64,000 nt of DNA from Oscillospiraceae bacterium. Its GTDB lineage: Bacteria > Bacillota > Clostridia > Oscillospirales > Ruminococcaceae. The stretch covers positions 39,234 to 103,233 of the forward strand of contig JAGAZJ010000032.1 of NCBI GenBank assembly GCA_018110925.1. Reading direction: 5' to 3'. The position numbers and the translations under genes are program-made. The notes below the pieces were generated by a model. That model had not been told where the DNA came from. It searched no databases and saw only the letters and a program-made list of their open reading frames with translations. This document shows, one piece after another, positions 54,502 to 62,804 of the stretch. The stretch's first letter is position 1. Each line of letters starts with the position of its first letter.

Positions 54502-54993
54502 TCAGCGGATCGTTACCGATCCTTTCTGTATGGCGATAGTACCCGTGCGGACTATCTCCTTTATGCCGTACCCCTCAAGAAGGTCGTGCATACGCTGCAG
54601 CTGCACCGCAGAATCCGATATCTCCACCGTCATGGTGGTGGGGGTCATATCTATTACCTTAGCCCCCATTATCTCACATATGGTGAGTATCTCGCTCCGC
54701 TGTGCGGGTGCGGCATTTACCTTTATCATCTGCAGCTCTCTTGCGAGCAGTTCGTCTGCTCCGAGCACCTTGACCTTTATGGTGTCAACGAGCTTGTTGA
54801 GCTGTTTTTCTATCTGCTGTGCGGTGTGTTCGTCGCCGTCGGCAACTATGGTGATCCTCGATACCGCAGGGTCGCCCGTTACTCCGACTGCAAGGCTGTC
54901 TATGTTGAAGCCTCTTCTGGCAAAAAGACCCGATACCCTTGAAAGCACACCCGCATGGTTCTCTACAAGTACAGAAATAGTATGTTTCATCAT
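54502..54993 (-). CDS. ilvH: Acetolactate synthase small subunit
   Basis: A 163-residue regulatory subunit of acetohydroxyacid synthase. An N-terminal ACT domain (HTISVLVENHAGVLSRVSGL) binds valine for feedback, and a C-terminal domain follows. 15 bases after ilvB. It would confer valine inhibition. Confidence 0.95.
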   Translation of the reverse strand: MMKHTISVLVENHAGVLSRVSGLFARRGFNIDSLAVGVTGDPAVSRITIVADGDEHTAQQIEKQLNKLVDTIKVKVLGADELLARELQMIKVNAAPAQRSEILTICEIMGAKVIDMTPTTMTVEISDSAVQLQRMHDLLEGYGIKEIVRTGTIAIQKGSVTIR

Positions 54994-55008
54994 TCTATCC
55001 TTTCACCG

Positions 55009-56628
55009 TTACAGGGTGGTCTCACGTTCGTATACACTGCATTCGAGCAAGAATGCCTCATCCGACGACACAAGGCGCTCTATCTTCTCCTCGGCCTCGG
55101 ACATATCCGACACACGCTCCGCCTTAATGCCGTAGCTCTGTGCGAGCATCACAAGGTCGGGATATGTGCCTATATCGACCGCTATCTGTCTGTCGCCGTA
55201 GCCCTTTGACTGGAGCTCACGCACCATGCCGAGCTTGGTGTTTTTCATAACGATGATCTTGACGGGTATATTCTCCTGGACTATCGTCGCAAGCTCCATC
55301 ATCTGCATCTGGAAAGAGCCGTCGCCGCATACCGCAAGGACCTCTCTCGACGGATCCGCCATCTTGGCGCCCACCGCACAGGGAACGGAATAGCCCATCG
55401 TGCCCATGCCGCCTGTGGTGAGAAAGCGTGAACCGCTCCTGAAAGCGAAGTTGTTGCAGCACCATATCTGGTTCTGACCAACGTCCGCAACACATACCGT
55501 GTTGTCAGGAAGCCGGTCGGACACCATGCGTATGAATGCCTTGGGGTCGATAAATCCCTCTGCATCGTCACGCTTCGGGCGAATGCCCTTTGACTGCATG
55601 ACCTCATCAATCCACGCAGAATGTGCGTTTTCGGGATAATCGCCCTGCGCCAGTTCGGTGAGTATCGACCGGCAGTCACCCACAAGGGGGATGTCAACAG
55701 GGATATTTTTGCCTATCTCGGCAGGGTCTATGTCTATGTGTATTATCTGCTTGTTCTCGGCAAGGAATGAGGGGGAGAGTATCGCCCTGTCGCCCACCCT
55801 TGCGCCTATCATGATGAGCGTATCGCAGTCTCTTACCGCATGGTTGGCGCTCTTGACGCCGTGACTGCCAAGCATCCCCAGATAGAGCCTGTGGTCTGTG
55901 GGGAATATACTGAGCCCCATCATAGTCGAGACCACGGGGATATTCGCCTTTTCCACGAATGCCCTCAGCTCACTGCACGCATCCGAGAGAAAAACTCCTC
56001 CGCCTGCGCATATCAGCGGCTTCTCTGCGTTGATGCACGCCTCTCTTATCCTGGATATCTGGAGAGGGTTGCCCTTTACGGTGGGCTTGTAGGTGCGCAT
56101 ACGGATCTCATCGGGATATTCAAAGTCGATCATCGTGTTCTGCACGTCCACAGGCACATCTATCAGCACGGGACCTTTTCGTCCTGTCCCTGCAAGGTGG
56201 AACGCCTCCTTCATTATCCGAGGGAGGTCTGATGCTTCCTTGACAAGATAGCTGTACTTTACAAACGGCTCTGCCGCACCTGTTATATCCACTTCCTGGA
56301 AAACGTCACAGCCTATCTGGTCTGTCGATACCTGACCCGTTATGCATATCAGCGGAACGCTGTCAGCATATGCGGTAGCTATCGCAGTCAGCAGATTGGT
56401 AGCGCCCGGTCCCGATGTGGCTATGCACACAGCGGGAGAATTGGTCATTCTCGCATATCCGCTTGCGGCGTGGCCTGCATTCGCCTCGTGTCTCACCAGC
56501 ACATGATGGATGCCCGATGCGTATATCTCATCGTAAAAAGGGCAGATAGCCGCGCCCGGATAACCAAAGACGACCTTGACACCCTCTTTTTCCAGACATT
56601 TTACCATAGCCTGAGCGGCACGTATCAT
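55009..56628 (-). CDS. ilvB: Acetolactate synthase large subunit
   Basis: A 539-residue thiamine diphosphate enzyme, first step of Val/Leu/Ile synthesis. The N-terminal FGYPGAAICPFYDEIY, the FAD-domain region and the TPP motif CGDGSFQMQMMELATIVQENIP are all seen; Glu in RHEANAGHAASGYARM is the TPP-activating Glu. Normal length. First gene of the operon. Confidence 0.97.
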   Translation of the reverse strand: MIRAAQAMVKCLEKEGVKVVFGYPGAAICPFYDEIYASGIHHVLVRHEANAGHAASGYARMTNSPAVCIATSGPGATNLLTAIATAYADSVPLICITGQVSTDQIGCDVFQEVDITGAAEPFVKYSYLVKEASDLPRIMKEAFHLAGTGRKGPVLIDVPVDVQNTMIDFEYPDEIRMRTYKPTVKGNPLQISRIREACINAEKPLICAGGGVFLSDACSELRAFVEKANIPVVSTMMGLSIFPTDHRLYLGMLGSHGVKSANHAVRDCDTLIMIGARVGDRAILSPSFLAENKQIIHIDIDPAEIGKNIPVDIPLVGDCRSILTELAQGDYPENAHSAWIDEVMQSKGIRPKRDDAEGFIDPKAFIRMVSDRLPDNTVCVADVGQNQIWCCNNFAFRSGSRFLTTGGMGTMGYSVPCAVGAKMADPSREVLAVCGDGSFQMQMMELATIVQENIPVKIIVMKNTKLGMVRELQSKGYGDRQIAVDIGTYPDLVMLAQSYGIKAERVSDMSEAEEKIERLVSSDEAFLLECSVYERETTL

Positions 56629-56654
56629 TCCTTTTCACTCCTTATCAGCGTAGT

Positions 56655-56673
56655 TATCTGTCTTGCACAGATA
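56655..56673 (-). promoter_or_regulatory. Leader hairpin of ilvB
   Basis: A 7-bp inverted repeat TATCTGT/ACAGATA with a 5-base loop, at the predicted 5' end of the transcript. It is too short for a T-box. Confidence 0.45.
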
Positions 56674-56681
56674 CAACTATT

Positions 56682-56710
56682 ATTATATTACAAAGCATCT
56701 GTTTCGTCAA
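56682..56710 (-). promoter_or_regulatory. Promoter of the ilv operon
   Basis: On the minus strand TTGACG, 17-base spacer, TATAAT. The 5' leader is only about 50 bases. Confidence 0.82.
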
Positions 56711-56762
56711 GTGCTATAATGAATGAATTTGTTTTTATTTTGTTAAGTACATTTTGTATGCG

Positions 56763-57506
56763 TCATGCCTTGTACTCAAACTTGGGCATGAGCCTCAGCT
56801 TGTGCAGATTGTTCCTGTGCAGTCTGTCGATGCGCTCCTTGACCTCGGGATGGGCAGAGAGGTCGTCCTCGCCCCTGATGTACGCATCCAGCATGGCATA
56901 GGTAAAACCGAGATTATCCTCATCGGTAAGTCCGCTGAGACCGTCTATCGGCACCTTGTGGGTAAGCTCACGGGGCAGTCCCAGTTCATCGCCGATGGCT
57001 ATGACTTCATGCACGGTGAGGTCGGACAGCGGCGATACATCGCCTGCGCTGTCACCGAATTTGGTGGAGTAGCCCACCCAGTCCTCGGAAAGATTGCAGG
57101 TGTTTATCACCCTGCCGTTCTCGCAGGCGGCAATGGCGTAAAGTGTCGTCATGCGTATCCTTGCGGGAGTGTTGACCTTTGCCTGATGGCTCGGCTCGAC
57201 CTGTGCGGATATCTCTTTCATGAGGGTATCGACGGTCTCGCCGATATTCATCCTGTATGACTTTATTCCCAGAGTATTCACAAGCAGCTCCGAAAAGGCG
57301 ATATCGGACTGAACGCCCTGGGGCATGAGAACACCTATCACCCTGTCTTTGCCCAGTGCCTTTACGCACACAGCGGCGGCAACAGAGCTGTCCTTGCCGC
57401 CCGAAATACCTATCACAGCTTTCGTATCGGGGGATGCGTTCTCCTCGAAGTATTTTTTCACCCATTCAACGACTGCATCGGCAGTCTTTCTTGCATCAAA
57501 TGACAT
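56763..57506 (-). CDS. nadE: NH3-dependent NAD+ synthetase
   Basis: A 247-residue ammonia-dependent NAD synthetase with no N-terminal glutaminase domain. The P-loop VIGISGGKDSSVAAAVCVKA is near 26-45, NLSEDWVGYSTKFGDSAGDV near 145, and DEDNLGFTYAMLD is present. GGGAGG precedes the start. It makes NAD from deamido-NAD, ATP and ammonia. Confidence 0.96.
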   Translation of the reverse strand: MSFDARKTADAVVEWVKKYFEENASPDTKAVIGISGGKDSSVAAAVCVKALGKDRVIGVLMPQGVQSDIAFSELLVNTLGIKSYRMNIGETVDTLMKEISAQVEPSHQAKVNTPARIRMTTLYAIAACENGRVINTCNLSEDWVGYSTKFGDSAGDVSPLSDLTVHEVIAIGDELGLPRELTHKVPIDGLSGLTDEDNLGFTYAMLDAYIRGEDDLSAHPEVKERIDRLHRNNLHKLRLMPKFEYKA

Positions 57507-57556
57507 AAGACTTTCCTCCCATTAAATTACATTTATATTACAAAACGGTACAAGCC

Positions 57557-57585
57557 TTGAAACATAGCCGTTTTTGTGGTATTAT
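57557..57585 (+). promoter_or_regulatory. Promoter of the LCP-like gene
   Basis: TTGAAA, 17-base spacer, TATTAT on the plus strand, 25 bases before the ATG. Confidence 0.75.
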
Positions 57586-57610
57586 TCAAAGGTATGAAAG
57601 GAGCTTTGAT

Positions 57611-58513
57611 ATGGCTAAAAAAGGCGCTAAGATCGCAGCTACTTACTTTATAACGATAATCGCGGCTCTCGCCGTGGTCGGCGGCACGAGCTACTTCATG
57701 CTCGGCGGGTATCTCAGGGGCGATGCTACCGATGACACAGGCGCAGAACCGACGGCCTCGGAGACGTCATCTTCCGATAAATACGCACCCTCTGACCTTG
57801 ATTCACGGACGGTCATAGGGATATATGAAGCGTCCGACAAGCCCTCATCGACCTGCTTTGTGCTGTTCCGCTTCCTGCCCACGCAGGACAAGCTGGTGGT
57901 CGTGCCGATGCAGTCCGACATAGTGACAAACGGCGGCGGCACACTTTACGACACCTACAAAAGCGGCGGCGGCCAGGCTGTCAAAAGGAGCATAGAGGGT
58001 CTGACAGGCTTCCCCGTGGATAAATACATCGCCCTTGACGATACAAGTTTCGGCATATTCTCAAACCTGTGCGGCAATATATCCTTCAACATACCTTATA
58101 ACCTGATAAACGAGAGCGAAGACCCTCAGGAAAACACCGTTCTCAAAGCGGGCGAGCAGATGCTCGACAACAAGACGCTCCGCAAGGTGCTCACATTCCC
58201 CAAGTATACGGGCGGCGAGGAATACCGTGCGACCATCGTCGGCGAGATAATATGCAGCATGATAAACAACGGTTCAAAGGGCATATTCAAATCCGACCCC
58301 GAGAACGTGTTCACAGAGCTGGCAAACAGCGGAGCTGAAATGGACATAAGCATATATGACGTTCATGACAGCGAAGAAGCTATCAAATATGTGCTTGACC
58401 GCAACAGCACTCCATCTCAGCTCGTTATTCCTTCGGGAGTATACACCGAAGCGGGATATGTGCTTGACGACAGCTTTCTTGATGCCCTCCCCCGCTGGTT
58501 CGGCATGGAATGA
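57611..58513 (+). CDS. LytR-CpsA-Psr-like protein lacking catalytic arginines
   Basis: A 300-residue membrane-anchored extracellular protein. Helix about 9-31 anchors it, then a Thr/Ser/Glu linker. The pattern LYDTYKSGGGQAVKRSIEGL and FPVDKYIALDDTSFGIFSNL resembles the LytR-CpsA-Psr (LCP) domain that attaches glycopolymers to peptidoglycan. The Arg-Asp block normally after the first strand (PRD-type) reads VPMQSDIVTNGGG, so the usual catalytic arginine is missing and activity is uncertain. AAAGGAG precedes the start. Single gene with a strong terminator. Confidence 0.65.
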   Translation: MAKKGAKIAATYFITIIAALAVVGGTSYFMLGGYLRGDATDDTGAEPTASETSSSDKYAPSDLDSRTVIGIYEASDKPSSTCFVLFRFLPTQDKLVVVPMQSDIVTNGGGTLYDTYKSGGGQAVKRSIEGLTGFPVDKYIALDDTSFGIFSNLCGNISFNIPYNLINESEDPQENTVLKAGEQMLDNKTLRKVLTFPKYTGGEEYRATIVGEIICSMINNGSKGIFKSDPENVFTELANSGAEMDISIYDVHDSEEAIKYVLDRNSTPSQLVIPSGVYTEAGYVLDDSFLDALPRWFGME

Positions 58514-58529
58514 TATTACCACACATCGT

Positions 58530-58554
58530 GCGCAGGCAATGCCTGCGCTTTTTT
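58530..58554 (+). terminator. Terminator of the LCP-like gene
   Basis: GCGCAGGC / GCCTGCGC with AAT loop and six Ts on the plus strand. Confidence 0.92.
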
Positions 58555-58559
58555 ATCAA

Positions 58560-58598
58560 ATGACGGCTGCACTCTTAACTCAAAAGCACAGCCGTCAT
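58560..58598 (-). terminator. Terminator-like hairpin after yajC
   Basis: ATGACGGCTG / CAGCCGTCAT on the minus strand with an 18-19 base loop, between the yajC and LCP-like stops. No run of Ts directly after. Confidence 0.5.
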
Positions 58599-58606
58599 TG
58601 GCGTCA

Positions 58607-58975
58607 TTATTTTTTCTTGCCCAGCTCGTCCTCTTCATCATGAACGGTGAGATTTTCGGAGATCGCAGAGAGCTTCAGACGGATCTTGCTTCGGTTGCCG
58701 CCTGTCTCGATGACCACGCAGTCATGGTCATTGTCACGGCTTATGACGATACCGATGATACCCCCGATGGTCGTTACCTCGTCACCGACCCTTATGCTGT
58801 CACGCATAGCCTTCTGCTTTTTCTCCTGCTTCTTCTGGGGAAGTGAGAAGAGTGCGAGAGCGCCGACCATAAGGATGATGTAGAACACCATTATGCCCGC
58901 ACCGCCGCCGGGGATCGCAGACATGGGATCACCTGCGGGAGCCGCTGCCGCCTCTAAAAAATGAATATCAATCAT
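58607..58975 (-). CDS. yajC: Preprotein translocase accessory subunit YajC
   Basis: A 122-residue YajC: one membrane helix (about 28-47, IMVFYIILMVGALALFSLPQ), then the conserved KKQEKKQKAMRDSIRVGDEV and TTIGGIIGIV. It associates with SecDF. The start MIDIHFLEAAAAPAG has AAAGGA upstream. Confidence 0.94.
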   Translation of the reverse strand: MIDIHFLEAAAAPAGDPMSAIPGGGAGIMVFYIILMVGALALFSLPQKKQEKKQKAMRDSIRVGDEVTTIGGIIGIVISRDNDHDCVVIETGGNRSKIRLKLSAISENLTVHDEEDELGKKK

Positions 58976-59012
58976 TATGATTTATCCTTTCGTAAATATC
59001 TTTCCAGATGCT

Positions 59013-59042
59013 ATTATAACTTAATATACACGCTGTTGTCAA
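59013..59042 (-). promoter_or_regulatory. Promoter of yajC
   Basis: On the minus strand TTGACA, 18-base spacer, TATAAT, 38 bases before yajC. Confidence 0.78.
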
Positions 59043-59118
59043 GGCTTTTTGAGCCATATCATCAAATTTTAACAGAGAGTTGTATAATTCGCTTGTGATT
59101 ATACTGTTTGTATATTTA

Positions 59119-60282
59119 TCAGTAGTATTCTCTTACGCTGATGATACGTCCGCCCTCGATAATGACCCTCGGCACTCTCTTTGAAATGCCGCACACTATC
59201 TCATATCCGATAGTGCCGCAGAGCTCCGCAAGGTCATCGGCGGTTATGGACTCATCTCCGCTCTTTCCTATTAGAGTGACTTCGCTCCCCTCATGCACAT
59301 CGGGGATATCCGTCACGTCAGCCATCAGCTGATCCATGCACACCCTGCCTATCACAGGGGCTCTCATGCCGTTTATCAGCACATATGCCTTGTTTGACAG
59401 CTCTCTCGGATAACCGTCGGCATAGCCTATGGGCACAGTCGCCACCGTCATGTCACGCTCCGCACGGAATGTGCGCCCGTAGCTTATGAACCTGCCCGCA
59501 GGTACTTTTTTCACATAGCTCACAGCCGCTTTCAGATCCATTACCGGCAAAAGCTCCACGGGCATATCCAGCCCCCTGTCGGGAGTAAGGCCATAAAGCA
59601 TGATGCCGAAGCGCACCAGCGTGCTCCTGTCGTCATATCTGAACGTGCCGCCCGCACTGTTGAGACAGTGTATATGTCTGAGCCTTATGCCCTGTGCCGC
59701 CGCCTTGTCGGCCGCTTCAAAGAAGAGCCTTTTCTGCTCCTCGGTATAGGCGATGTCATCGCTGTCATAACTGTCCGCACAGGCAAAGTGGGTGAACATA
59801 CCGTCAAGTATCACGCCGTCAAGCGCCGATACCTCTTTCAGCGCCCCGGGAGCTTCCTCCGCCCTGACGCCTATCCTGCCCATGCCCGTATCCACGGCAA
59901 GATGTATATGCACCTTTACGCCTATACTGTCGGCATATTCGCTCATGCGCCTTGCATAGTCCACAGACACGGCGGTCTGTATTATGGCTTCCTCCGACAG
60001 CTCTGCGGCGTATTCGTAGGGCGTGTGGCCGAGTATCAGTATCTCGCCCTTTACGCCGCACTCACGCAGAGTGAGCGCCTCCTTGATATTTGACACCGCA
60101 AAGAAGGTTATGCCCTTCCCCTCAAGATACGGGGCTATACTGCGGTCATCATGACCGTATGCATTGGCCTTTACCACACAGCATATCTGTGTGCCCCCTG
60201 CAAGCGTTTCAAGCTGTCCCAGATTTCTGCCCAGACGGTCAAGGTCTATTTCAGCCCATGCCCGCCTCAGATATTCGTTCAT
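59119..60282 (-). CDS. alr: Alanine racemase
   Basis: A 387-residue PLP enzyme that makes D-alanine for peptidoglycan. The PLP lysine is in CCVVKANAYGHDD near 38, the catalytic Tyr in the RVCMDQLMADVTDIPD-containing region, and GRTFRAERDMTVATVPIGYA is conserved. It starts MNEYLRRAWAEIDLDRLGRN. Last of trkH-ypsA-like-alr. Confidence 0.96.
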   Translation of the reverse strand: MNEYLRRAWAEIDLDRLGRNLGQLETLAGGTQICCVVKANAYGHDDRSIAPYLEGKGITFFAVSNIKEALTLRECGVKGEILILGHTPYEYAAELSEEAIIQTAVSVDYARRMSEYADSIGVKVHIHLAVDTGMGRIGVRAEEAPGALKEVSALDGVILDGMFTHFACADSYDSDDIAYTEEQKRLFFEAADKAAAQGIRLRHIHCLNSAGGTFRYDDRSTLVRFGIMLYGLTPDRGLDMPVELLPVMDLKAAVSYVKKVPAGRFISYGRTFRAERDMTVATVPIGYADGYPRELSNKAYVLINGMRAPVIGRVCMDQLMADVTDIPDVHEGSEVTLIGKSGDESITADDLAELCGTIGYEIVCGISKRVPRVIIEGGRIISVREYY

Positions 60283-60296
60283 CAGTATTATCCCTT

Positions 60297-60827
60297 TCAG
60301 AATAAAGTAGTCTGTCCGTCAGTGAATGACGATATATCGACAGTGCGTATCGTTATGCCGCACTTTCTTGCATATCCCATAGTCTGTGATGTGCCGCTCC
60401 TGTCGGCGCCCCTCACCGCTATGAGCAATGAGGAATGATCCACCATGTACCTGTTTCTGCGGCTCATACAGCCTGCCTCGTACTCCTCGGATATATATGC
60501 TATATGCTCGGCGTTGTCGATTATCCTGCCAAAGAGCCATTTGTCCTTGCCCTTGAAATTCTGCCCGAAATCCCTGTAAGGCACAGCCGCCGCTATGTGC
60601 AGGTCATAGCTGTTCATCAGGTCGAGCACGCACTCCCCTGCCCACAGGTCTATACCTCTCTGCATACCTGTGATAAAGCTGTTGTATCCCTCTGCCGCCG
60701 CCCTTTCGATCTCGGCGTACAGACAGCTCTTTATCACTTTTATCACGGGGGAGTTGTCATCGCCGCCGTCGGGGAGCTTCTCGGGTCTGTGGCCTGTAAA
60801 ACAGGCAGTCTTTGATCTGTCGAGCAT
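60297..60827 (-). CDS. SLOG-family DUF1273/YpsA-like protein
   Basis: A 176-residue Rossmann-like protein with CFTGHRPEKLP near residue 9, YNSFITGMQRGIDLWAGECV, and the phrase MSRRNRYMVDHSSLLIAVRG near 120-140, all typical of DUF1273 (YpsA, SLOG family), which senses nucleotide-derived ligands. YpsA affects cell division in Bacillus and Staphylococcus; function here is not known. It follows trkH by 23 bases. Confidence 0.87.
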   Translation of the reverse strand: MLDRSKTACFTGHRPEKLPDGGDDNSPVIKVIKSCLYAEIERAAAEGYNSFITGMQRGIDLWAGECVLDLMNSYDLHIAAAVPYRDFGQNFKGKDKWLFGRIIDNAEHIAYISEEYEAGCMSRRNRYMVDHSSLLIAVRGADRSGTSQTMGYARKCGITIRTVDISSFTDGQTTLF

Positions 60828-60850
60828 ATCATCACCTCAGCCTTTGCGGA

Positions 60851-62287
60851 TCACTTCTTCCATGTGGACGGTGACAGGAGCAGGAGCATCGGATAAAGCT
60901 CCAGCCTGCCCGCTATCATGTCAAACATCAGCACCAGCTTGGCAGGAACGGAGAAAAACTCAAAATTATGCGCAGGTCCCACCGCATTGAGGCCGGGGCC
61001 TATATTGTTTATCGTGGCGGCAACGGCGGTGAAGTTCGTTTCAAAGTCGTAGCCGTCAAAGGATATTATCATCATGGATATGGCAAAGATAAGCACGAAG
61101 CAGACCATATAAACATTTACAGAGCGCACCACTTCATGTGATACGGGGCTGCCGTCCATGGTTATCTTTTTGAGCTGCTTCGGGTGTATCATCGTGGCAA
61201 GCTCCTTATGCATCCCCTTGAACAGTATGATAAGGCGTGACACCTTCACACCGCCGCCCGTACTGCCTGCACAGGCGCCGATGAACATAAGGAACACCAG
61301 TATTGTCTTTGACAGCTCGGGCCACTCGTCAAAATCCCTTGTGGAGAAGCCTGTCGTGGATATGACAGACGAGACCGTGAATGCCGCGTGCTCAACCGCT
61401 CCGCGGAGGTCGGGGAACATATCCCTGATGTTTGCAACAATCACAGCCGTTGATACCGCCACTATCAGCACAAACATCTTTATCTCGAGAGTGACGGCAT
61501 TCTTTATCTTTCCCTTTATGAGAAGATAATATGAGCTGAAGCTCAGGGAGAACAGGAGCATGAACACCGTCATGACCCATCTGTTGTATGAAGAAAAGCC
61601 TGCCATGCTGTCATTGCGGAAGCCGAAGCCGCCCGTGCCTGCCGTGGCAAAGGCTGTGTTTATCGCCTCAAACGGGGTCATGCCGCCGAAAAGATGAAGC
61701 ACGAACTGTATCAGGGTCATGACAAAGTATATGGTGTAGAGCACAAGAGCCGTTGTCTTTACTCCGGGCATCAGCTTGCTGACGGAGGGGCCTGTGCTCT
61801 CCGCCTTCATGATGTGCATATTGCTTCCGCCGCTCAGAGGTATGAACGCCATAACGAATACCAGCACACCCATGCCGCCGACCCAGTGGGTAAAGCTCCT
61901 CCACATGAGCATACTCTTTGGCATATCCTCCACGCTGTAAAGTATGGAGGCACCTGTTGTGGTAAAGCCCGACACCGTCTCAAACAGCGCATCTATATAT
62001 TCGGGTATAGCCCCAGACAAAAAGAAGGGCAGCGCACCGAACAGCGACAGCACGAGCCAGCTCATCGCCACTATGACATAGCCCTCACGGGCATAAATGG
62101 TCTTGTTCTTGGGCTTTATGAACAGCACCATAAGTCCGCCTGCGATAAGACAGACTGCTATCGCAGGCAGAAACCACAATGCGGCACGCTCACGGTATAT
62201 GAGCCCTGTCAGCGCAGGGATCAGCATAAACGCTCCGTCAAAGCACAAGAGCCAGCCTATTATATTGAACACCACAGGATAATTCAT
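60851..62287 (-). CDS. trkH: TrkH/KtrB-family potassium transporter subunit
   Basis: A 478-residue membrane protein with about ten helices and four P-loop repeats. Selectivity-filter-like segments are ETVSGFTTTGASILY near 110, AFATAGTGGFGFRND, VISTTGFSTRDFDEW and NNIGPGLNAVGPA. The partner TrkA/KtrA is not in the window. It starts MNYPVVFNIIGWLLCFDG, the longer frame has no ribosome site. The gene is preceded by its own promoter and a region with other promoters. Confidence 0.95.
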   Translation of the reverse strand: MNYPVVFNIIGWLLCFDGAFMLIPALTGLIYRERAALWFLPAIAVCLIAGGLMVLFIKPKNKTIYAREGYVIVAMSWLVLSLFGALPFFLSGAIPEYIDALFETVSGFTTTGASILYSVEDMPKSMLMWRSFTHWVGGMGVLVFVMAFIPLSGGSNMHIMKAESTGPSVSKLMPGVKTTALVLYTIYFVMTLIQFVLHLFGGMTPFEAINTAFATAGTGGFGFRNDSMAGFSSYNRWVMTVFMLLFSLSFSSYYLLIKGKIKNAVTLEIKMFVLIVAVSTAVIVANIRDMFPDLRGAVEHAAFTVSSVISTTGFSTRDFDEWPELSKTILVFLMFIGACAGSTGGGVKVSRLIILFKGMHKELATMIHPKQLKKITMDGSPVSHEVVRSVNVYMVCFVLIFAISMMIISFDGYDFETNFTAVAATINNIGPGLNAVGPAHNFEFFSVPAKLVLMFDMIAGRLELYPMLLLLSPSTWKK

Positions 62288-62327
62288 CTTAAAGAGCCTT
62301 TCAGTACCAAAGCTGTTTTGTACGATA

Positions 62328-62356
62328 ATAATAGCACATCGGAAATTGTTTGTCAA
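62328..62356 (-). promoter_or_regulatory. Promoter of trkH
   Basis: On the minus strand TTGACA, 17-base spacer, TATTAT, about 35 bases before the trkH start. Confidence 0.85.
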
Positions 62357-62370
62357 GGCGATACGGACGC

Positions 62371-62405
62371 AAAAAAAATCGGCAGCCCACGCAGTGAGCA
62401 TACCG
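62371..62405 (-). terminator. Strong terminator upstream of the trkH promoter
   Basis: On the minus strand, arms CGGTATGCTCAC and GTGGGCTGCCG (11 pairs including G-U, one bulge), a TGC loop, then A and eight Ts. No annotated gene ends here, so it must close an otherwise unseen transcript. Confidence 0.87.
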
Positions 62406-62494
62406 CAAAACTGAAATGATACAAAATTATGTGTAGAACAAAAGAAAGGAGACAACAAAACAGATGTTAACGTAAAATATAAGAACTTAACACC
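62371..62494 (-). ncRNA. Candidate small RNA (about 124 nt)
   Basis: A region bounded by a consensus promoter and a strong terminator on the minus strand, with no credible ORF. It contains the unpaired segment TCTCCTTTC (62444-62452), complementary to a Shine-Dalgarno site, as in many trans-acting sRNAs. It does not match any RNA family I can recognise. Transcription is inferred from signals only. Confidence 0.5.
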
Positions 62495-62500
62495 ATATAC

Positions 62501-62529
62501 ATTATACCGCATATGTCAGTATTAGTCAA
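62501..62529 (-). promoter_or_regulatory. Promoter of the candidate small RNA
   Basis: On the minus strand TTGACT, 17-base spacer, TATAAT. Confidence 0.8.
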
Positions 62530-62549
62530 TATCTGTAAGCCGATTTTTT

Positions 62550-62629
62550 TACAATTTGTAGAACTGCACAATTATCCTGCCGTTTACATATACAAATTGT
62601 ACTGCATTAAAACAACTATACAAATGGTA
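62550..62629. repeat. Three copies of a TACAAWTTGTA-like motif
   Basis: TACAATTTGTA (62550-62560), TACAAATTGTA (62591-62601) and TACAAATGGTA (62619-62629); the first two are exact reverse complements of each other and each is nearly palindromic. Spacing between centres is 41 and 28 bases. They lie just upstream of the small-RNA promoter and could be operator sites. Confidence 0.35.
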
Positions 62630-62677
62630 ACATCAACTGGGTTCTATGATAAGATCTGCTTGTCTGCAACAAGCTAT

Positions 62678-62706
62678 ATGATACCACATCCGGGGGCATT
62701 TGTCAA
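62678..62706 (-). promoter_or_regulatory. Third upstream minus-strand promoter
   Basis: TTGACA, 17-base spacer, TATCAT on the minus strand. It would transcribe through the repeated motifs towards the small RNA. Confidence 0.65.
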
Positions 62707-62743
62707 TTGTCAATCTTCTCAAAACGATGCGCTTCTTTTTGAC

Positions 62744-62771
62744 AAAAATTGACACGGGCAGATGCCCGTGC
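62744..62771 (-). terminator. Terminator of the rubrerythrin unit
   Basis: CACGGGCA/TGCCCGTG (8 bp plus flanking pairs) followed on the minus strand by CAATTTTTG, 34 bases past the stop of the FMN-binding protein. Confidence 0.82.
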
Positions 62772-62804
62772 CGATCGTCAGATATTCACACTATGATCCA
62801 AGTG

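Noticed and set aside
56629-56762. T-box leader for the ilv operon
   Set aside because: The leader is about 50 bases with one 7-bp hairpin, too short for a T-box with antiterminator.
62464-62475. Tiny plus-strand ORF (MLT) after an AAAGGAG site
   Set aside because: Only three codons; the AAAGGAG is on the opposite strand of the small-RNA candidate, better explained as part of it.
62288-62512. Longer N-terminus of TrkH (75 extra residues)
   Set aside because: Crosses a strong terminator and the trkH promoter; a ribosome site precedes the internal Met.
62371-62656. c-di-AMP (ydaO) riboswitch controlling trkH
   Set aside because: AT-rich region without the conserved G-rich pseudoknot blocks of that riboswitch, and a promoter for trkH lies after the terminator.
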